A program made the position numbers and the translations under genes. A stretch of 64,000 nt of DNA from contig CALEKA010000005.1 in the NCBI GenBank assembly GCA_937898715.1, positions 1-64,000 on the forward strand, read 5' to 3'. This DNA is from an uncultured Prevotella sp. Lineage in GTDB: Bacteria > Bacteroidota > Bacteroidia > Bacteroidales > Bacteroidaceae. Positions within the stretch are counted from its first letter, which is position 1. Each line of letters opens with the position of its first letter. Positions 41,440-49,562 of the stretch are shown here, piece by piece. Under the pieces are notes generated by a model. It searched no databases. It saw nothing but the letters and a program-made list of their open reading frames with translations, and had not been told where the DNA came from.

Positions 41440-42954
41440 ATGATAGTACCCGAGATAACAGCTGCCGAGGCAGCATCGATGATAGAGAATGGCGACCTTT
41501 TGGCCGTAGGCGGATTTGGCCCTGCGGGATCGCCCAAGGTGATTACTCCAGCGCTTGCCGCTCGTGCGCGCAAGGAGCATGAGATGGGTCACCCCTTCAA
41601 GGTCGACGTAGTGACGGGAGCCTCGATAGGTGCCAGCTGCGATGGTGAGCTTGCTGCAGCCGATGCTGTAGATCGCCGACTGCCCTTCAGCGTCAATCCC
41701 GAAATGCGTAAGGCCTACAATGCGGGCCGCGTGCGCTATACCGACCTCAATCTGTCCGATAATGCCTCTCATTTGCGCCAGGGGCTCACCGGTCGCATCA
41801 CGTGGGGAATAATAGAGGCTTGCGACGTACAAGAGGTCAGAGGCAAACTCCGTATCTATCTCACCGCGGGCATTGGTATAGCGCCCACCATCTGCCGACT
41901 GGCAGAGAAGGGCGTATTCATAGAGCTCAACACTTGGCATAGCACGCGCATCATCGGCATGCACGACATCTATGAGATAGAAGATCCATGGTTTCGTGCC
42001 CCGGTGCGTATCACGCATCCCATAGAAATCATCGGACTCCCGTATATTGAGGTGTCGCCCGACCGCGTCAGAGGCATCGTTATGACCCATCTGCCCGACG
42101 AGGCTCGCCCCATGAGCCCTGCCAACGATGTGACGCGAGCCATCGGCCAGCACACCGCCGACTTCCTTGTGTGGAACATGCAGCAAGGCTTCATCTTCCG
42201 CAACAAACTCATCCTCCAAAGCGGAGTGGGCAGCGGTGCCAATGCCGTGATGGGCGCATTGGGCGAATCGAAGGAAGTGCCCAACTTCTCTATCTACACC
42301 GAGGTGCTTCAGGAAGAGCCAATGCGCTTGATCCGAGAGGGTAGGGTGATGGCAGCTTCCACGGGTGCGCTCACCCTCTGTCCAGAGCACTTGCAGGATC
42401 TCTACAACAATATGAACGACTATCGCGGCCGTCTGTTGCTGCGTCCGTCGGAGATATCCAACTGTCCTGAGATCATAGCCCGCCTTGGCGTATGTTCGCT
42501 CAATACGGCGCTTGAAGTAGACATCTATGGCCACGTCAACTCCACCAAGGTGGGAGGTACGAAGATGATGAACGGTGTAGGCGGTTCGTGCGACTTCACG
42601 TGCAACTCCATGCTTGCCACTTTCACCTGTGGATCTACAGCCAAGGACGGCCGTATCAGTAGCATTGTGCCCTTCTGCTCGCACGTAGACCATACGGAGC
42701 ACTACGTCGATGCCATCGTCACGGAGTATGGTGTAGCCGATCTGCGCAACAAGTCTGCCCTTGAGAAGGCCGAAGCCCTTATCGCCATAGCCCATCCCGA
42801 CTATCGTCCTATCTTGCGCGAATACATGCGCCTCGCGGGAGCCTATGGAGGTCATACACACCACATCCTCTCGGCAGCCTTTGCCATGCACGACACCTAT
42901 CGTCGGAAGGGCGATATGCGCCTTGTAGACTGGAGCGAGTATATTAAGGATTAA
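41440..42954 (+). CDS. Acetyl-CoA hydrolase/transferase family protein, 504 aa
   Basis: The frame is open from 41341, but the ATG at 41440 lies after the predicted -7 element and starts the family N-terminus (MIVPEITAAEAASMIENGDL). CoA-transferase family I marks are present: 'GGFGPAGSPKVI', 'GASIGASCDGELA', 'QSGVGSGANAVMGAL', and the catalytic Glu region 'FSIYTEVLQEE'. The C-terminal 'GGSCDFTCNSMLATFTC' and 'YGVADLRNKSALEKAEALI' complete the fold. Related proteins are succinyl-CoA:acetate or propionyl-CoA:succinate CoA-transferases. In a fumarate-respiring Bacteroidales member this enzyme may exchange CoA between succinate, propionate and acetate. The exact substrates cannot be read from the sequence. 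Confidence 0.9.
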   Translation: MIVPEITAAEAASMIENGDLLAVGGFGPAGSPKVITPALAARARKEHEMGHPFKVDVVTGASIGASCDGELAAADAVDRRLPFSVNPEMRKAYNAGRVRYTDLNLSDNASHLRQGLTGRITWGIIEACDVQEVRGKLRIYLTAGIGIAPTICRLAEKGVFIELNTWHSTRIIGMHDIYEIEDPWFRAPVRITHPIEIIGLPYIEVSPDRVRGIVMTHLPDEARPMSPANDVTRAIGQHTADFLVWNMQQGFIFRNKLILQSGVGSGANAVMGALGESKEVPNFSIYTEVLQEEPMRLIREGRVMAASTGALTLCPEHLQDLYNNMNDYRGRLLLRPSEISNCPEIIARLGVCSLNTALEVDIYGHVNSTKVGGTKMMNGVGGSCDFTCNSMLATFTCGSTAKDGRISSIVPFCSHVDHTEHYVDAIVTEYGVADLRNKSALEKAEALIAIAHPDYRPILREYMRLAGAYGGHTHHILSAAFAMHDTYRRKGDMRLVDWSEYIKD

Positions 42955-43060
42955 GAGTACAGAGCGAAAGGGTGGGGCAGAGCATGTTCACCTTTATGGA
43001 TGAAAGCCTCAGAATTTCTTAACCCAAAGCAAGAATAGTATTACATTCTTATAGAATTTA

Positions 43061-43238
43061 GCCAGTTCTGGGGGCGACGCGTCCTCGGTATTGGTCGTGA
43101 ATGCTATCAGTCTCCCTATTTCCTTTCAGCCGATACTGGGGGCGACGCGTCCTCGCGTCGGCGTGAGAGGATAAGAAGATTTTAATTTTTGAAACAGATT
43201 GGCAACGCCGACGCGAGGACGCGTCGCCCACAGAACTG
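43061..43238. repeat. GACGCGTC palindromic repeats, copies 5 (half) and 6
   Basis: A half copy at 43061-43095 (GCCAGTTCTGGGGGCGACGC, GTCCTCGG) stops abruptly. A full copy at 43133-43238 has arms ATACTGGGGGCGACGCGTCC and GACGCGTCGCCCACAGAACT. The half copy lacks the second arm, as if the full one inserted in or replaced it. Confidence 0.85.
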
Positions 43239-43465
43239 ATAATGCGCAGGCGCAAATAGAGCCTTCTCGCGCGCGCATATCAGAGAGTTTTCCTGCCGAT
43301 TTCCTACATTTCCTGCACTAATATGGGGAAATGTATTGATAATCAGATTGTTGTATAGTGTAGGCAAGAGCGATTTGCCTACATTTTTCCTACACTCCTC
43401 CCTCATTCTACGAAAACGCACAAGCCCCTATGTTAGAACTATCTGGCATAGGGGATTGTGCGTCT

Positions 43466-43570
43466 GCACCAAGGGGTAGTTTTCACGGCACCAAGGACTA
43501 ATTTTCACAACACCAAGGACTAATTTTCACAACACCAAGGGTTATTTTTTACAGCACCAAGGGGTAGTGG
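43466..43570 (+). repeat. 22-bp tandem repeat array 3
   Basis: Units start at 43466, 43488, 43510, 43532 and 43554, each (G/A)CACCAAGG followed by a T-rich half. It is the reverse-complement relative of the array at 27036-27126 (TACAGCACCAAGGGGTAGT against TACAGCACCGTGGGGTAAT). Confidence 0.88.
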
Positions 43571-43780
43571 GGAGGCCATGCTCCCTCATAGGGGTGGAAG
43601 GATGATGGAGGAGGAGTGATGGGAGAATCGAGCTGCCTACACTACTTAATAACGTTGATAATCAGTCAGAAAGAACAGTCGGAGTGTAGGGAGTGCAAGG
43701 CAAGAAGATAAAACTGCCGGAAACGCGCGCGCGTAGGAAGCCATCGTATATGCAAGAGAGGAGATTGCTTAGAAAACGAA

Positions 43781-43811
43781 AAAAAGAGTGTACAGTTTGT
43801 ACACTCTTTTT
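43781..43811 (-). terminator. Strong bidirectional terminator after the DUF3108 gene
   Basis: A 14-bp perfect stem, AAAAAGAGTGTACA (43781-43794) and TGTACACTCTTTTT (43798-43811), with a 3-nt loop. A and T runs on the two sides let it work in both directions. It lies about 60 bp beyond the DUF3108 stop on the minus strand. Confidence 0.85.
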
Positions 43812-43841
43812 GGATATGTGGATGTGCTTGCAGTATCTTTG
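43809..43841 (+). promoter_or_regulatory. Promoter-like sequence facing the DUF3108 gene 3' end
   Basis: TTTG (43809-43812), 21 bp, TATCTTTG (43834-43841) fits the consensus, but the only gene ahead is on the opposite strand. It could make an antisense transcript or be chance. Confidence 0.3.
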
Positions 43842-43869
43842 CATGCACAGTCGGGGGCAGGCTATGGTC

Positions 43870-44676
43870 TTATTTGATCTTAGCGGTCTGTGGGTTGCGT
43901 AGACCACGGGCACCGGTGAGGAAAGCCTTGGCTGTACCGAAGTTGAGGTTCATGTCGAGGCGCACGGGCAGGTGGTTCTTGTCGTCGGTGATGTAGAAGG
44001 TGACGATGTCCTTCTCCTTGCCATTCTCTTTCTCTACGAAGGAGAACACGAGGCAGCGGTACTTCGTGTTGGTATGCTCTATCTTGAAGGTGCTTTTGCC
44101 ACGGAAGATGATGCTCTTCCACTCGCAGGTGTGGCCATCGGCCATGAGGAAGTTGATGCGGTGGCCCTTCTTCATGCCTTCGGCCGAGAAGGAACGGGCG
44201 CGCATGAGCATACTGATCATGTCGAAGGCGCAGTACTTGCTGGAGTGACTACCATGCTGTGGGGCGAGTTTGTCGCGCTGGTAGCGCATCTTCACGTTGC
44301 ACTTGCCAGAGGGGTAGGAGTACCACACCTCGTTTTTGCGGTAGGTCTTTCCCTCAAATGCCTTCTTCACGTAGTACTTCGGCACGAGGTCGAGTCCGGT
44401 ATAGGCCATGAGGGTGTCGCGCATGACGAATATCTTGTCGGCCTTGGGCGAACCGCGCGTGATGAGGTAGGAGCGGAAGGCTGGTTTGCCGCCATAGATG
44501 GTCTGCGTGGTATTCATGGAGGCTGAGCCTACTTTGACCCACACGAACTTCCAGTTGAAGTAAAGATCATAGATGAGTGTCTCGCCGCTTTTGAATGCGG
44601 TGTTGTTGGACGAACACTGTGCACCGGCTTGCATATAGCCCGCCAGGAGCAGGATGAACAAGAGGAGCTTTTTCAT
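43870..44676 (-). CDS. DUF3108 family secreted protein, 268 aa
   Basis: The signal peptide is MKKLLLFILLLAGYMQAGAQ with a cut before Gln or Cys. The mature domain carries the DUF3108 pattern: 'FKSGETLIYDLYFNWKFVWV', 'GSASMNTTQTIYGGKPAFRS', 'RDTLMAYTGLDLVPKYYVKK' and, near the end, 'FYITDDKNHLPVRLDMNLNF'. DUF3108 proteins are periplasmic beta-rich proteins of unknown role, with a fold close to lipoprotein- or glycan-handling domains. It is the last gene of a minus-strand run and ends in a strong terminator. A run of 30-bp repeats separates it from the Ig-like lipoprotein gene upstream. Confidence 0.85.
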   Translation of the reverse strand: MKKLLLFILLLAGYMQAGAQCSSNNTAFKSGETLIYDLYFNWKFVWVKVGSASMNTTQTIYGGKPAFRSYLITRGSPKADKIFVMRDTLMAYTGLDLVPKYYVKKAFEGKTYRKNEVWYSYPSGKCNVKMRYQRDKLAPQHGSHSSKYCAFDMISMLMRARSFSAEGMKKGHRINFLMADGHTCEWKSIIFRGKSTFKIEHTNTKYRCLVFSFVEKENGKEKDIVTFYITDDKNHLPVRLDMNLNFGTAKAFLTGARGLRNPQTAKIK

Positions 44677-44691
44677 GATGGGGAAGAGTGA

Positions 44692-44783
44692 AGAGCGCTT
44701 TTGCGCTCAGTTTAATGAGTTTAGAGCGCTATGCGCTCAGTTTAATAAGTTTAGAGCGCTATGCGCTCAGTTTAATGAGTTTA
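44692..44783 (+). repeat. Three 30-bp GAGCGC-palindrome tandem units
   Basis: Units start near 44692, 44723 and 44753: AGAGCGCTATGCGCTCAGTT then TAATGAGTTT. Each carries a GAGCGC-GCGCTC hairpin. Worn copies lie at 25100-25167 and 38813-38890. The reading frame through them (repeating 'SLERYAL') is a by-product. Confidence 0.85.
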
Positions 44784-44852
44784 GGAGCATCTCTGCAAGA
44801 ATGTATTACTTATTACTTATTACTTGAATTACTTACTTATTACTTGAATTAC

Positions 44853-46787
44853 TTACTTTCCTTTCTGCCTCAGTCGCTCAGCGTTGCGATTCTTGGGAGT
44901 CTTCTTCGCGTCGGCCTTCTGCTTCACGATCTCGCGAGGCTTCTGCTGCGTGATTGGCAGGGCGTTGAGGTCCCAGGTCTGTTCTATGTCCCAGTTGGCG
45001 CGGACGGTGAGCTTGTGCGGGTAGTAGTATACGCGTTCTGCCTGTCGGCCTTCGGCATAGCAGCCGGGGTCCCACGTGAGGTTGTGGTTGAGGTCGTTGT
45101 AGAGACGCAGGTAGTAGTCGGTGGGGCGTAGGTAGAAGAAGTCGGCTCTGCCATTCTTCACTCGAACTTGTCGTTCCACGCGATTGTCGGCCGTCATGAG
45201 TTGTACTACGGCGGTGGAATCGGCTTCGGGTATGAGCAGGAAGAGCGATCCATACTTGTCTTCCGAATCGATGGAGAAACTGATGTCGTTGGGCAGATTG
45301 ACCTTGCCCGAAAGGCCTGTGATGCAGGCAGAGTCGACGTTGAGCACATACTCCTGCTTGGGCCTCCACTCCGCTCGGAGCGTATACTCGAGGTGGGAGA
45401 GGGGGGAGCGATCTATGCGGTAGGGAGCTTCGTGGTAGGTGGAGTCGACCTTGAGGAAGAGGTGAATGCCTGTGGTGTCGAAGCGGGCAGCGGGCTCGGG
45501 CAGAGAGATGCGTACGTTCTGATCGGGGGCAAAGCTGCCACGTGCGCCGATGGTGATGCGCAGCGGGTCTACTGGCGGTTGCTCTTGCGAATAGTCGCCC
45601 TGCTTGTGGCGCTTCTCGAGCCCTTTGCGCCACTTAGCGAGCTCTGCTTCACGCAGTTTCTGCCTCCGTTCGAAGGGCAGTCGGGGCACGAGTTCGAGCG
45701 TGTCGGTCTGCATGAAGTTGATGTGGGTGGAGTCGTTGGTGGCCTCGTAGGTGTAGGCTATAAGGAGCGAGTCGCGATTGACGAGTGCCGTGTCGCGCAG
45801 CCAGTAGGTCAGGGTGTCATTGCCCGCAGAGCGGTCTACGACGAGGGCTCCGTCGGCATCGAAGTTGAGCCCGCGCACCTTGGGCTCTATGGCCGATGGG
45901 GCGGTGAAGAAGGTGCGGAAGTATTCGGGTTCGCGCTGCGTCTTGAGAAGCTGACGCGAAAGGTTCTTCTCGGTGAAGGCGAGCAGTACTACGTCGTCGG
46001 GGATGTAGTGGGTGTAGCGCACGCTGCGGATCGTATCGATGTGGATAGTGTCTGCCCAGAGCGTGTCGTGGCGGATGTCGGGGAATGAGGAGGGCTTGAT
46101 CTCCTCGTCAGAGAATGCCATCATCTCGCCCAGAGAGTACTTGAAGTCGCCATCCACGTCTTTGAGTGCATAGATGTGGTACTTGCCCGGGGCTACGCCC
46201 TTGATGCTGAAGTGGCCGTTGCCATCGGTGCGTGCCACGCGGTCGAAGGGTAGGCGGGTAAATGCTGAGTCGGCCAGGTTGCTGTGAAGGCCCACGAGGA
46301 TGCCCTTGACGGGCTCCAGATTGCCGGCTTCGAGCACGTGGCCAGCCACTTCCATGGTGTCGAGCTTTTCGCCCGTAGAGAAGTAGTAGGTGAAGTTGCC
46401 CAGGGGGTTGCCCTCGTTGGAGTCGACGATGGCGTCGCTGAAGTCGATGGTATAGGTAGTATTGGGCTTCAGAGAGTCCATTAGCTCCACGCTGATGCGC
46501 TTGCCCGACGTTTTGATCTCGGGCATCTCGATCTGAGGCGGCGATACGATCACCTTCTCTTGAGCATTCTCCACCTTGATGAGTTCGTCGAAGGCAATGC
46601 TCACCTTGCGCGCCTTCTCATTGGTGCCGCCAAGGGAGGGCGTCATGCTCACGACCTTGGGTGGAGTCTCGTCGTAGGGACCACCATCAGGACCACTGCC
46701 GGGGTTGGCACACGAGGCCAAGCCTACGGCTGCGAGCAGCAGGCAAAGCAGTGAGGAGAGTAGGCAGAGAGGAGAGAGTTTAGGCAT
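44853..46787 (-). CDS. Lipoprotein with N-terminal Ig-like domain, 644 aa
   Basis: The lipoprotein signal ends 'VGLASC' (Cys near residue 26), followed by a Gly/Pro/Asp linker. Residues about 42-140 are an Ig-like (Big_5/SbsA type) domain: 'DETPPKVVSMTPSLGGTN', 'IAFDELIKVENAQEKVIVSP', 'NTTYTIDFSDAIVDSNEGN'. Next comes a carboxypeptidase-regulatory-like fold ('GHVLEAGNLEPVKGILVGLH', 'GHFSIKGVAPGKYHIYALKD'). The rest has several beta-rich parts and ends in a Lys/Arg-rich tail (KKTPKNRNAERLRQKGK). Such proteins are common in Bacteroidetes outer membranes; no enzyme motif is seen. Its start overlaps the GH3 gene by 8 bp, so they are one transcript. Confidence 0.85.
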   Translation of the reverse strand: MPKLSPLCLLSSLLCLLLAAVGLASCANPGSGPDGGPYDETPPKVVSMTPSLGGTNEKARKVSIAFDELIKVENAQEKVIVSPPQIEMPEIKTSGKRISVELMDSLKPNTTYTIDFSDAIVDSNEGNPLGNFTYYFSTGEKLDTMEVAGHVLEAGNLEPVKGILVGLHSNLADSAFTRLPFDRVARTDGNGHFSIKGVAPGKYHIYALKDVDGDFKYSLGEMMAFSDEEIKPSSFPDIRHDTLWADTIHIDTIRSVRYTHYIPDDVVLLAFTEKNLSRQLLKTQREPEYFRTFFTAPSAIEPKVRGLNFDADGALVVDRSAGNDTLTYWLRDTALVNRDSLLIAYTYEATNDSTHINFMQTDTLELVPRLPFERRQKLREAELAKWRKGLEKRHKQGDYSQEQPPVDPLRITIGARGSFAPDQNVRISLPEPAARFDTTGIHLFLKVDSTYHEAPYRIDRSPLSHLEYTLRAEWRPKQEYVLNVDSACITGLSGKVNLPNDISFSIDSEDKYGSLFLLIPEADSTAVVQLMTADNRVERQVRVKNGRADFFYLRPTDYYLRLYNDLNHNLTWDPGCYAEGRQAERVYYYPHKLTVRANWDIEQTWDLNALPITQQKPREIVKQKADAKKTPKNRNAERLRQKGK

Positions 46788-48294
46788 GAGAGTTGAGCGT
46801 GAGTATTTGTTCTATGATATCGCGGTTGTTGCTCAAGCGGGGCACCTTGTGCTGTCCGCCAAGCTTGCCGCGGCTCTTGAGCCATTCGTTGAATAGCCCC
46901 TTGCGAGCAGGGATTACTTCGAGCCTCTGGAGGGTGATGTCTTTGTGGCGTTTAGCCTCGTAGTCGGAGTTGATGTGCTGCAGGGCTTCGTCGAGAATGC
47001 GGGCAAACTCTTTGAGGTCGGCAGGGGCCTTCTCAAACTCTATCACCCACTGATGGCGGCATTTCCCTTCAGCGTCCATAAATACGGGTGCAGCGGTGTA
47101 CTCGTTGACCACGGCTCCCGTCTGCCGACACGCCTCGTAGAGGCCCTTCTCGGCATTGTCGACGATGAGCTCTTCGCCGAAGGCATTGATAAAGCTCTTC
47201 GTGCGGCCGCTGATGATAAACTTGTAGGGATTGGTGGAGGTAAACTTCACGGTGTCGCCTATCTGGTAGCGCCAGAGTCCGCCCGTGGTGGAGATGACGA
47301 TGGCATAGTTGTGGCCTGCCTCTACGTCCCATAGGGGGAGCACCTGCGGATGAGGCTTGCCCACTTCTTCGAGCGGAATGAATTCGAAGAATACGCCGTA
47401 GTCGATCATCAAGAGCATGGCAGCGTCGGTGGGGTCGTTTTGCAGACCGAAGAATCCCTCTGAGGCATTGTAGGTCTCCATATAGTGCATACCCGCCGAA
47501 CGGATGAGGTGGGTGTACTGATCGCGATAGGGCGTGAAGGCTACTCCTCCGTGGAAGAACACTTCGAGGTTGGGCCATATCTCGTCGAGATACTGCTTCC
47601 CGCTGATTTCGAGCATACGTGTGATTACGGCCATCATCCATGAGGGCACACCCGAGATGTTGGTCACGTCCTTGTGGATGGCTATCTCGGCTATGCGGTC
47701 GCGCTTCTCCTCGAAGTCGCTCAGCAGGGCAATCTTCTTGGGCGGTATGCGCACGAGGTTGACCAGCGGATTGATGTTTTCGATGAGTATGGCGCTGAGG
47801 TCGCCCACGAGTGAGTGGGCCACGTTGTAATTGGGAGCGTGGCTACCGCCGAGGATAAGCGATTTTCCGTCGAAGAGGCGGCTCAAGGGATTGTTGCGCA
47901 GATAGAGCGCCACGGCATCAGTGCCTCCTTGATAATGTGTGTCGTGCAGGCAGTCGCGGCTTACGGGGATAAACTTGCTCTTGTCGTTGGTGGTGCCCGA
48001 TGATTTGGCGTACCACTTCACTTGTCCTGGCCAGAGCACGTGCTTCTCGCCGTGGCGCATGCGATCGATGTAGCCTTTTAGTTCCTCGTAGGTGTTGATA
48101 GGCACTTTGGCAGCGAATTCCTCATAGCTGTGGATAGAATCGTATTGGAAACGGTGTCCCCATTCCGTATCAGCGGCACGCTTCAGCAGATGCTCCAGTA
48201 CGCTGCGCTGAATGCTTTCGGCGTGGCTTTCGTACTGTTCAATGGCTTTGAGTCGACCGTTGAAGAGGGGGCGTATGATAGATGTCAAGTTCAT
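46780..48294 (-). CDS. GH3 family acyl-acid-amido synthetase-like protein, 504 aa
   Basis: GH3 proteins belong to the adenylate-forming superfamily; plant members join amino acids to hormones, and the bacterial role is unknown. The ATP-binding motif is 'YAKSSGTTNDKSKFIPVS' (residues about 96-113). Further marks are 'GVPSWMMAVITRMLE', 'YNASEGFFGLQND' (the acidic adenylate motif) and 'LWRYQIGDTVKFT'. The length fits bacterial GH3. It overlaps the downstream Ig-like lipoprotein gene by 8 bp, a pairing that hints at a shared envelope task such as attaching amino acids to a lipid; that is inference only. Confidence 0.88.
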   Translation of the reverse strand: MNLTSIIRPLFNGRLKAIEQYESHAESIQRSVLEHLLKRAADTEWGHRFQYDSIHSYEEFAAKVPINTYEELKGYIDRMRHGEKHVLWPGQVKWYAKSSGTTNDKSKFIPVSRDCLHDTHYQGGTDAVALYLRNNPLSRLFDGKSLILGGSHAPNYNVAHSLVGDLSAILIENINPLVNLVRIPPKKIALLSDFEEKRDRIAEIAIHKDVTNISGVPSWMMAVITRMLEISGKQYLDEIWPNLEVFFHGGVAFTPYRDQYTHLIRSAGMHYMETYNASEGFFGLQNDPTDAAMLLMIDYGVFFEFIPLEEVGKPHPQVLPLWDVEAGHNYAIVISTTGGLWRYQIGDTVKFTSTNPYKFIISGRTKSFINAFGEELIVDNAEKGLYEACRQTGAVVNEYTAAPVFMDAEGKCRHQWVIEFEKAPADLKEFARILDEALQHINSDYEAKRHKDITLQRLEVIPARKGLFNEWLKSRGKLGGQHKVPRLSNNRDIIEQILTLNSHA

Positions 48295-48400
48295 AACAAG
48301 TGCAAAGATAAATCTTTCTTATAGTCTGTGGCGAAAAGATGGTGAAAAGTTTAGGAGTTTAATAAGTTTAGAGGAGTGTATTGTACGTGTACAACGAATT

Positions 48401-48433
48401 ATCCCGACTTTCACGCTTAGCGAAAGTCGGGAT
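48401..48433 (-). terminator. Terminator-like hairpin after the PfkB gene
   Basis: A perfect 12-bp stem, ATCCCGACTTTC (48401-48412) and GAAAGTCGGGAT (48422-48433), with a 9-nt loop. It lies about 60 bp past the pfkB stop. The T-run on the minus side is weak. A TTGTAC-GTACAA dyad follows at about 48380-48394. Confidence 0.6.
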
Positions 48434-48490
48434 AGAGTAGGGAGGGGAAGAGAGGATAGCATAGTGCTTCTCTTCTCATATGTGTGGGGG

Positions 48491-49369
48491 TTATCGTCCT
48501 TCCTTCACGATGTGCCACACGTCGTCTTCGGTGCGGGCGAAGGGGCCGTTGGCTTCGAGCTTGAGCGTGGACATGGCGGCGGCGAAATGGCCTGCTTCTG
48601 ATGGGTCGGCACCTCGTGAACGCATGTAGAGATAGCCAGTGGAGTAGGTGTCGCCACAGCCTGTAGCGTCGACTACGCGGAGTGGGGGATAGGCACAGAC
48701 GTCGTAGAAGTGATTGTTCTCAAGGATCACGCTGCCGTAGTCGCCAAGGGTGACGCACACCTCCTTTACACCCCATTCTGATAGCTGAAGGGCGGCATCG
48801 TGGGCATCGCTGTGGCCAGTGAGCACTTCCATCTCGTACTCGTTGACCTTGAGCACGTCGATGTGGCGAAGGGCTTCGCGCTTCTCTTTCCAATCTACTG
48901 CATAGACTTTCTCTCCGCGCACTTCGCGCAGGTAGCCTTGTGAGTCAACGCTCACTACACCGCGCTCGGCAAGTGACTTGATGACCTCAAGCGAGAAATC
49001 ATCGGCCAGGAGCGAACCGAGATGGTAGACGTTAGCCTTTACGCCTTGCAGACTTTCCACCGTGAAGGGGTCTGCCTTGGCGAGGACGCGCTGTGTGCGA
49101 TTGTTTTGATTTTCACCATATTTATTCTCAAAGTATACGGTGTGGCGCGAGGGAATAACGCTTACCTCTACGCCGAGTTGGCGCAGGTCGGTCACGGCTT
49201 GCATGTCCGTCGGGGCAAGCGAGGTGACGAGGTGGAAATCTTTGCCTCCATTGAGGTGGTACATGGCGTGGGCAAAGTAGTAGGATGTGCCTCCCGGCAT
49301 ATCGACTTCGGTCTCGGGCGTGATAATCTTATCGTGCGTGATGTGCCCGATGCAGCATATATTGTTCAT
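48491..49369 (-). CDS. PfkB family carbohydrate or nucleoside kinase, 292 aa
   Basis: A ribokinase-fold kinase. The N-terminal 'MPGGTSYYFAHAMYHLNGG' is the sugar-side GG motif. The C-terminal anion-hole motif is 'VVDATGCGDTYSTGYLYMR' (residues about 232-250), where the Asp of GCGD is the catalytic base and the usual second Gly-Ala is Gly-Cys. 'LKVNEYEMEVLTGH' is the ATP-side N-x-x-E motif. The length is normal. The substrate is not clear; relatives act on ribose, fructose, adenosine or inositol. It stands alone between GH3 and polA on the minus strand, with a -7-like TAACTTTG at 49393-49400. Confidence 0.87.
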   Translation of the reverse strand: MNNICCIGHITHDKIITPETEVDMPGGTSYYFAHAMYHLNGGKDFHLVTSLAPTDMQAVTDLRQLGVEVSVIPSRHTVYFENKYGENQNNRTQRVLAKADPFTVESLQGVKANVYHLGSLLADDFSLEVIKSLAERGVVSVDSQGYLREVRGEKVYAVDWKEKREALRHIDVLKVNEYEMEVLTGHSDAHDAALQLSEWGVKEVCVTLGDYGSVILENNHFYDVCAYPPLRVVDATGCGDTYSTGYLYMRSRGADPSEAGHFAAAMSTLKLEANGPFARTEDDVWHIVKEGR

Positions 49370-49562
49370 CTATTTTTAACGTTAAAAGCGTGCAAAGTTA
49401 CTAATTTATATCTTAGTAAGCGTGCTTTGGGTCATTTATACGCTCGGGAAGCGAAGAATTGACCATTCTATTGGCTATATTGGCACTCATGGGCGAACAC
49501 GGAGGGCGGTACTTGCACGAAAGAGGATAGGGTAGAGAAGGGGGTAATGATCTACGCTCTCA

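Larger units (their letters stand above)
42955..43869. other. Gene-free repeat mosaic B
   Basis: No credible gene in about 900 bp; the short frames here run through repeats. It holds a partial and a full GACGCGTC repeat, ATTGATAATCA (43335-43345), a 'TTTGCCTACATTTTTCCTAC' segment (about 43372), a 22-bp array (43466-43570), CGTTGATAATCA (43653-43664), ACGCGCGCGCGTAG (about 43721) and a strong terminator. Module order matches mosaic A at 26730-27301. Confidence 0.7.

Noticed and set aside
41434..42891. A 485-aa open frame on the minus strand inside the CoA-transferase gene
   Set aside because: It is the shadow of a clearly conserved plus-strand gene, caused by GC-rich third positions.
43693..43902. 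A 69-aa open frame near the DUF3108 terminator
   Set aside because: It reads through a perfect terminator hairpin and into the opposite gene.
44688..45131. A 147-aa open frame with repeated SLERYALSL
   Set aside because: The repeats come from the 30-bp intergenic units, and the rest is antisense to the Ig-like lipoprotein gene.
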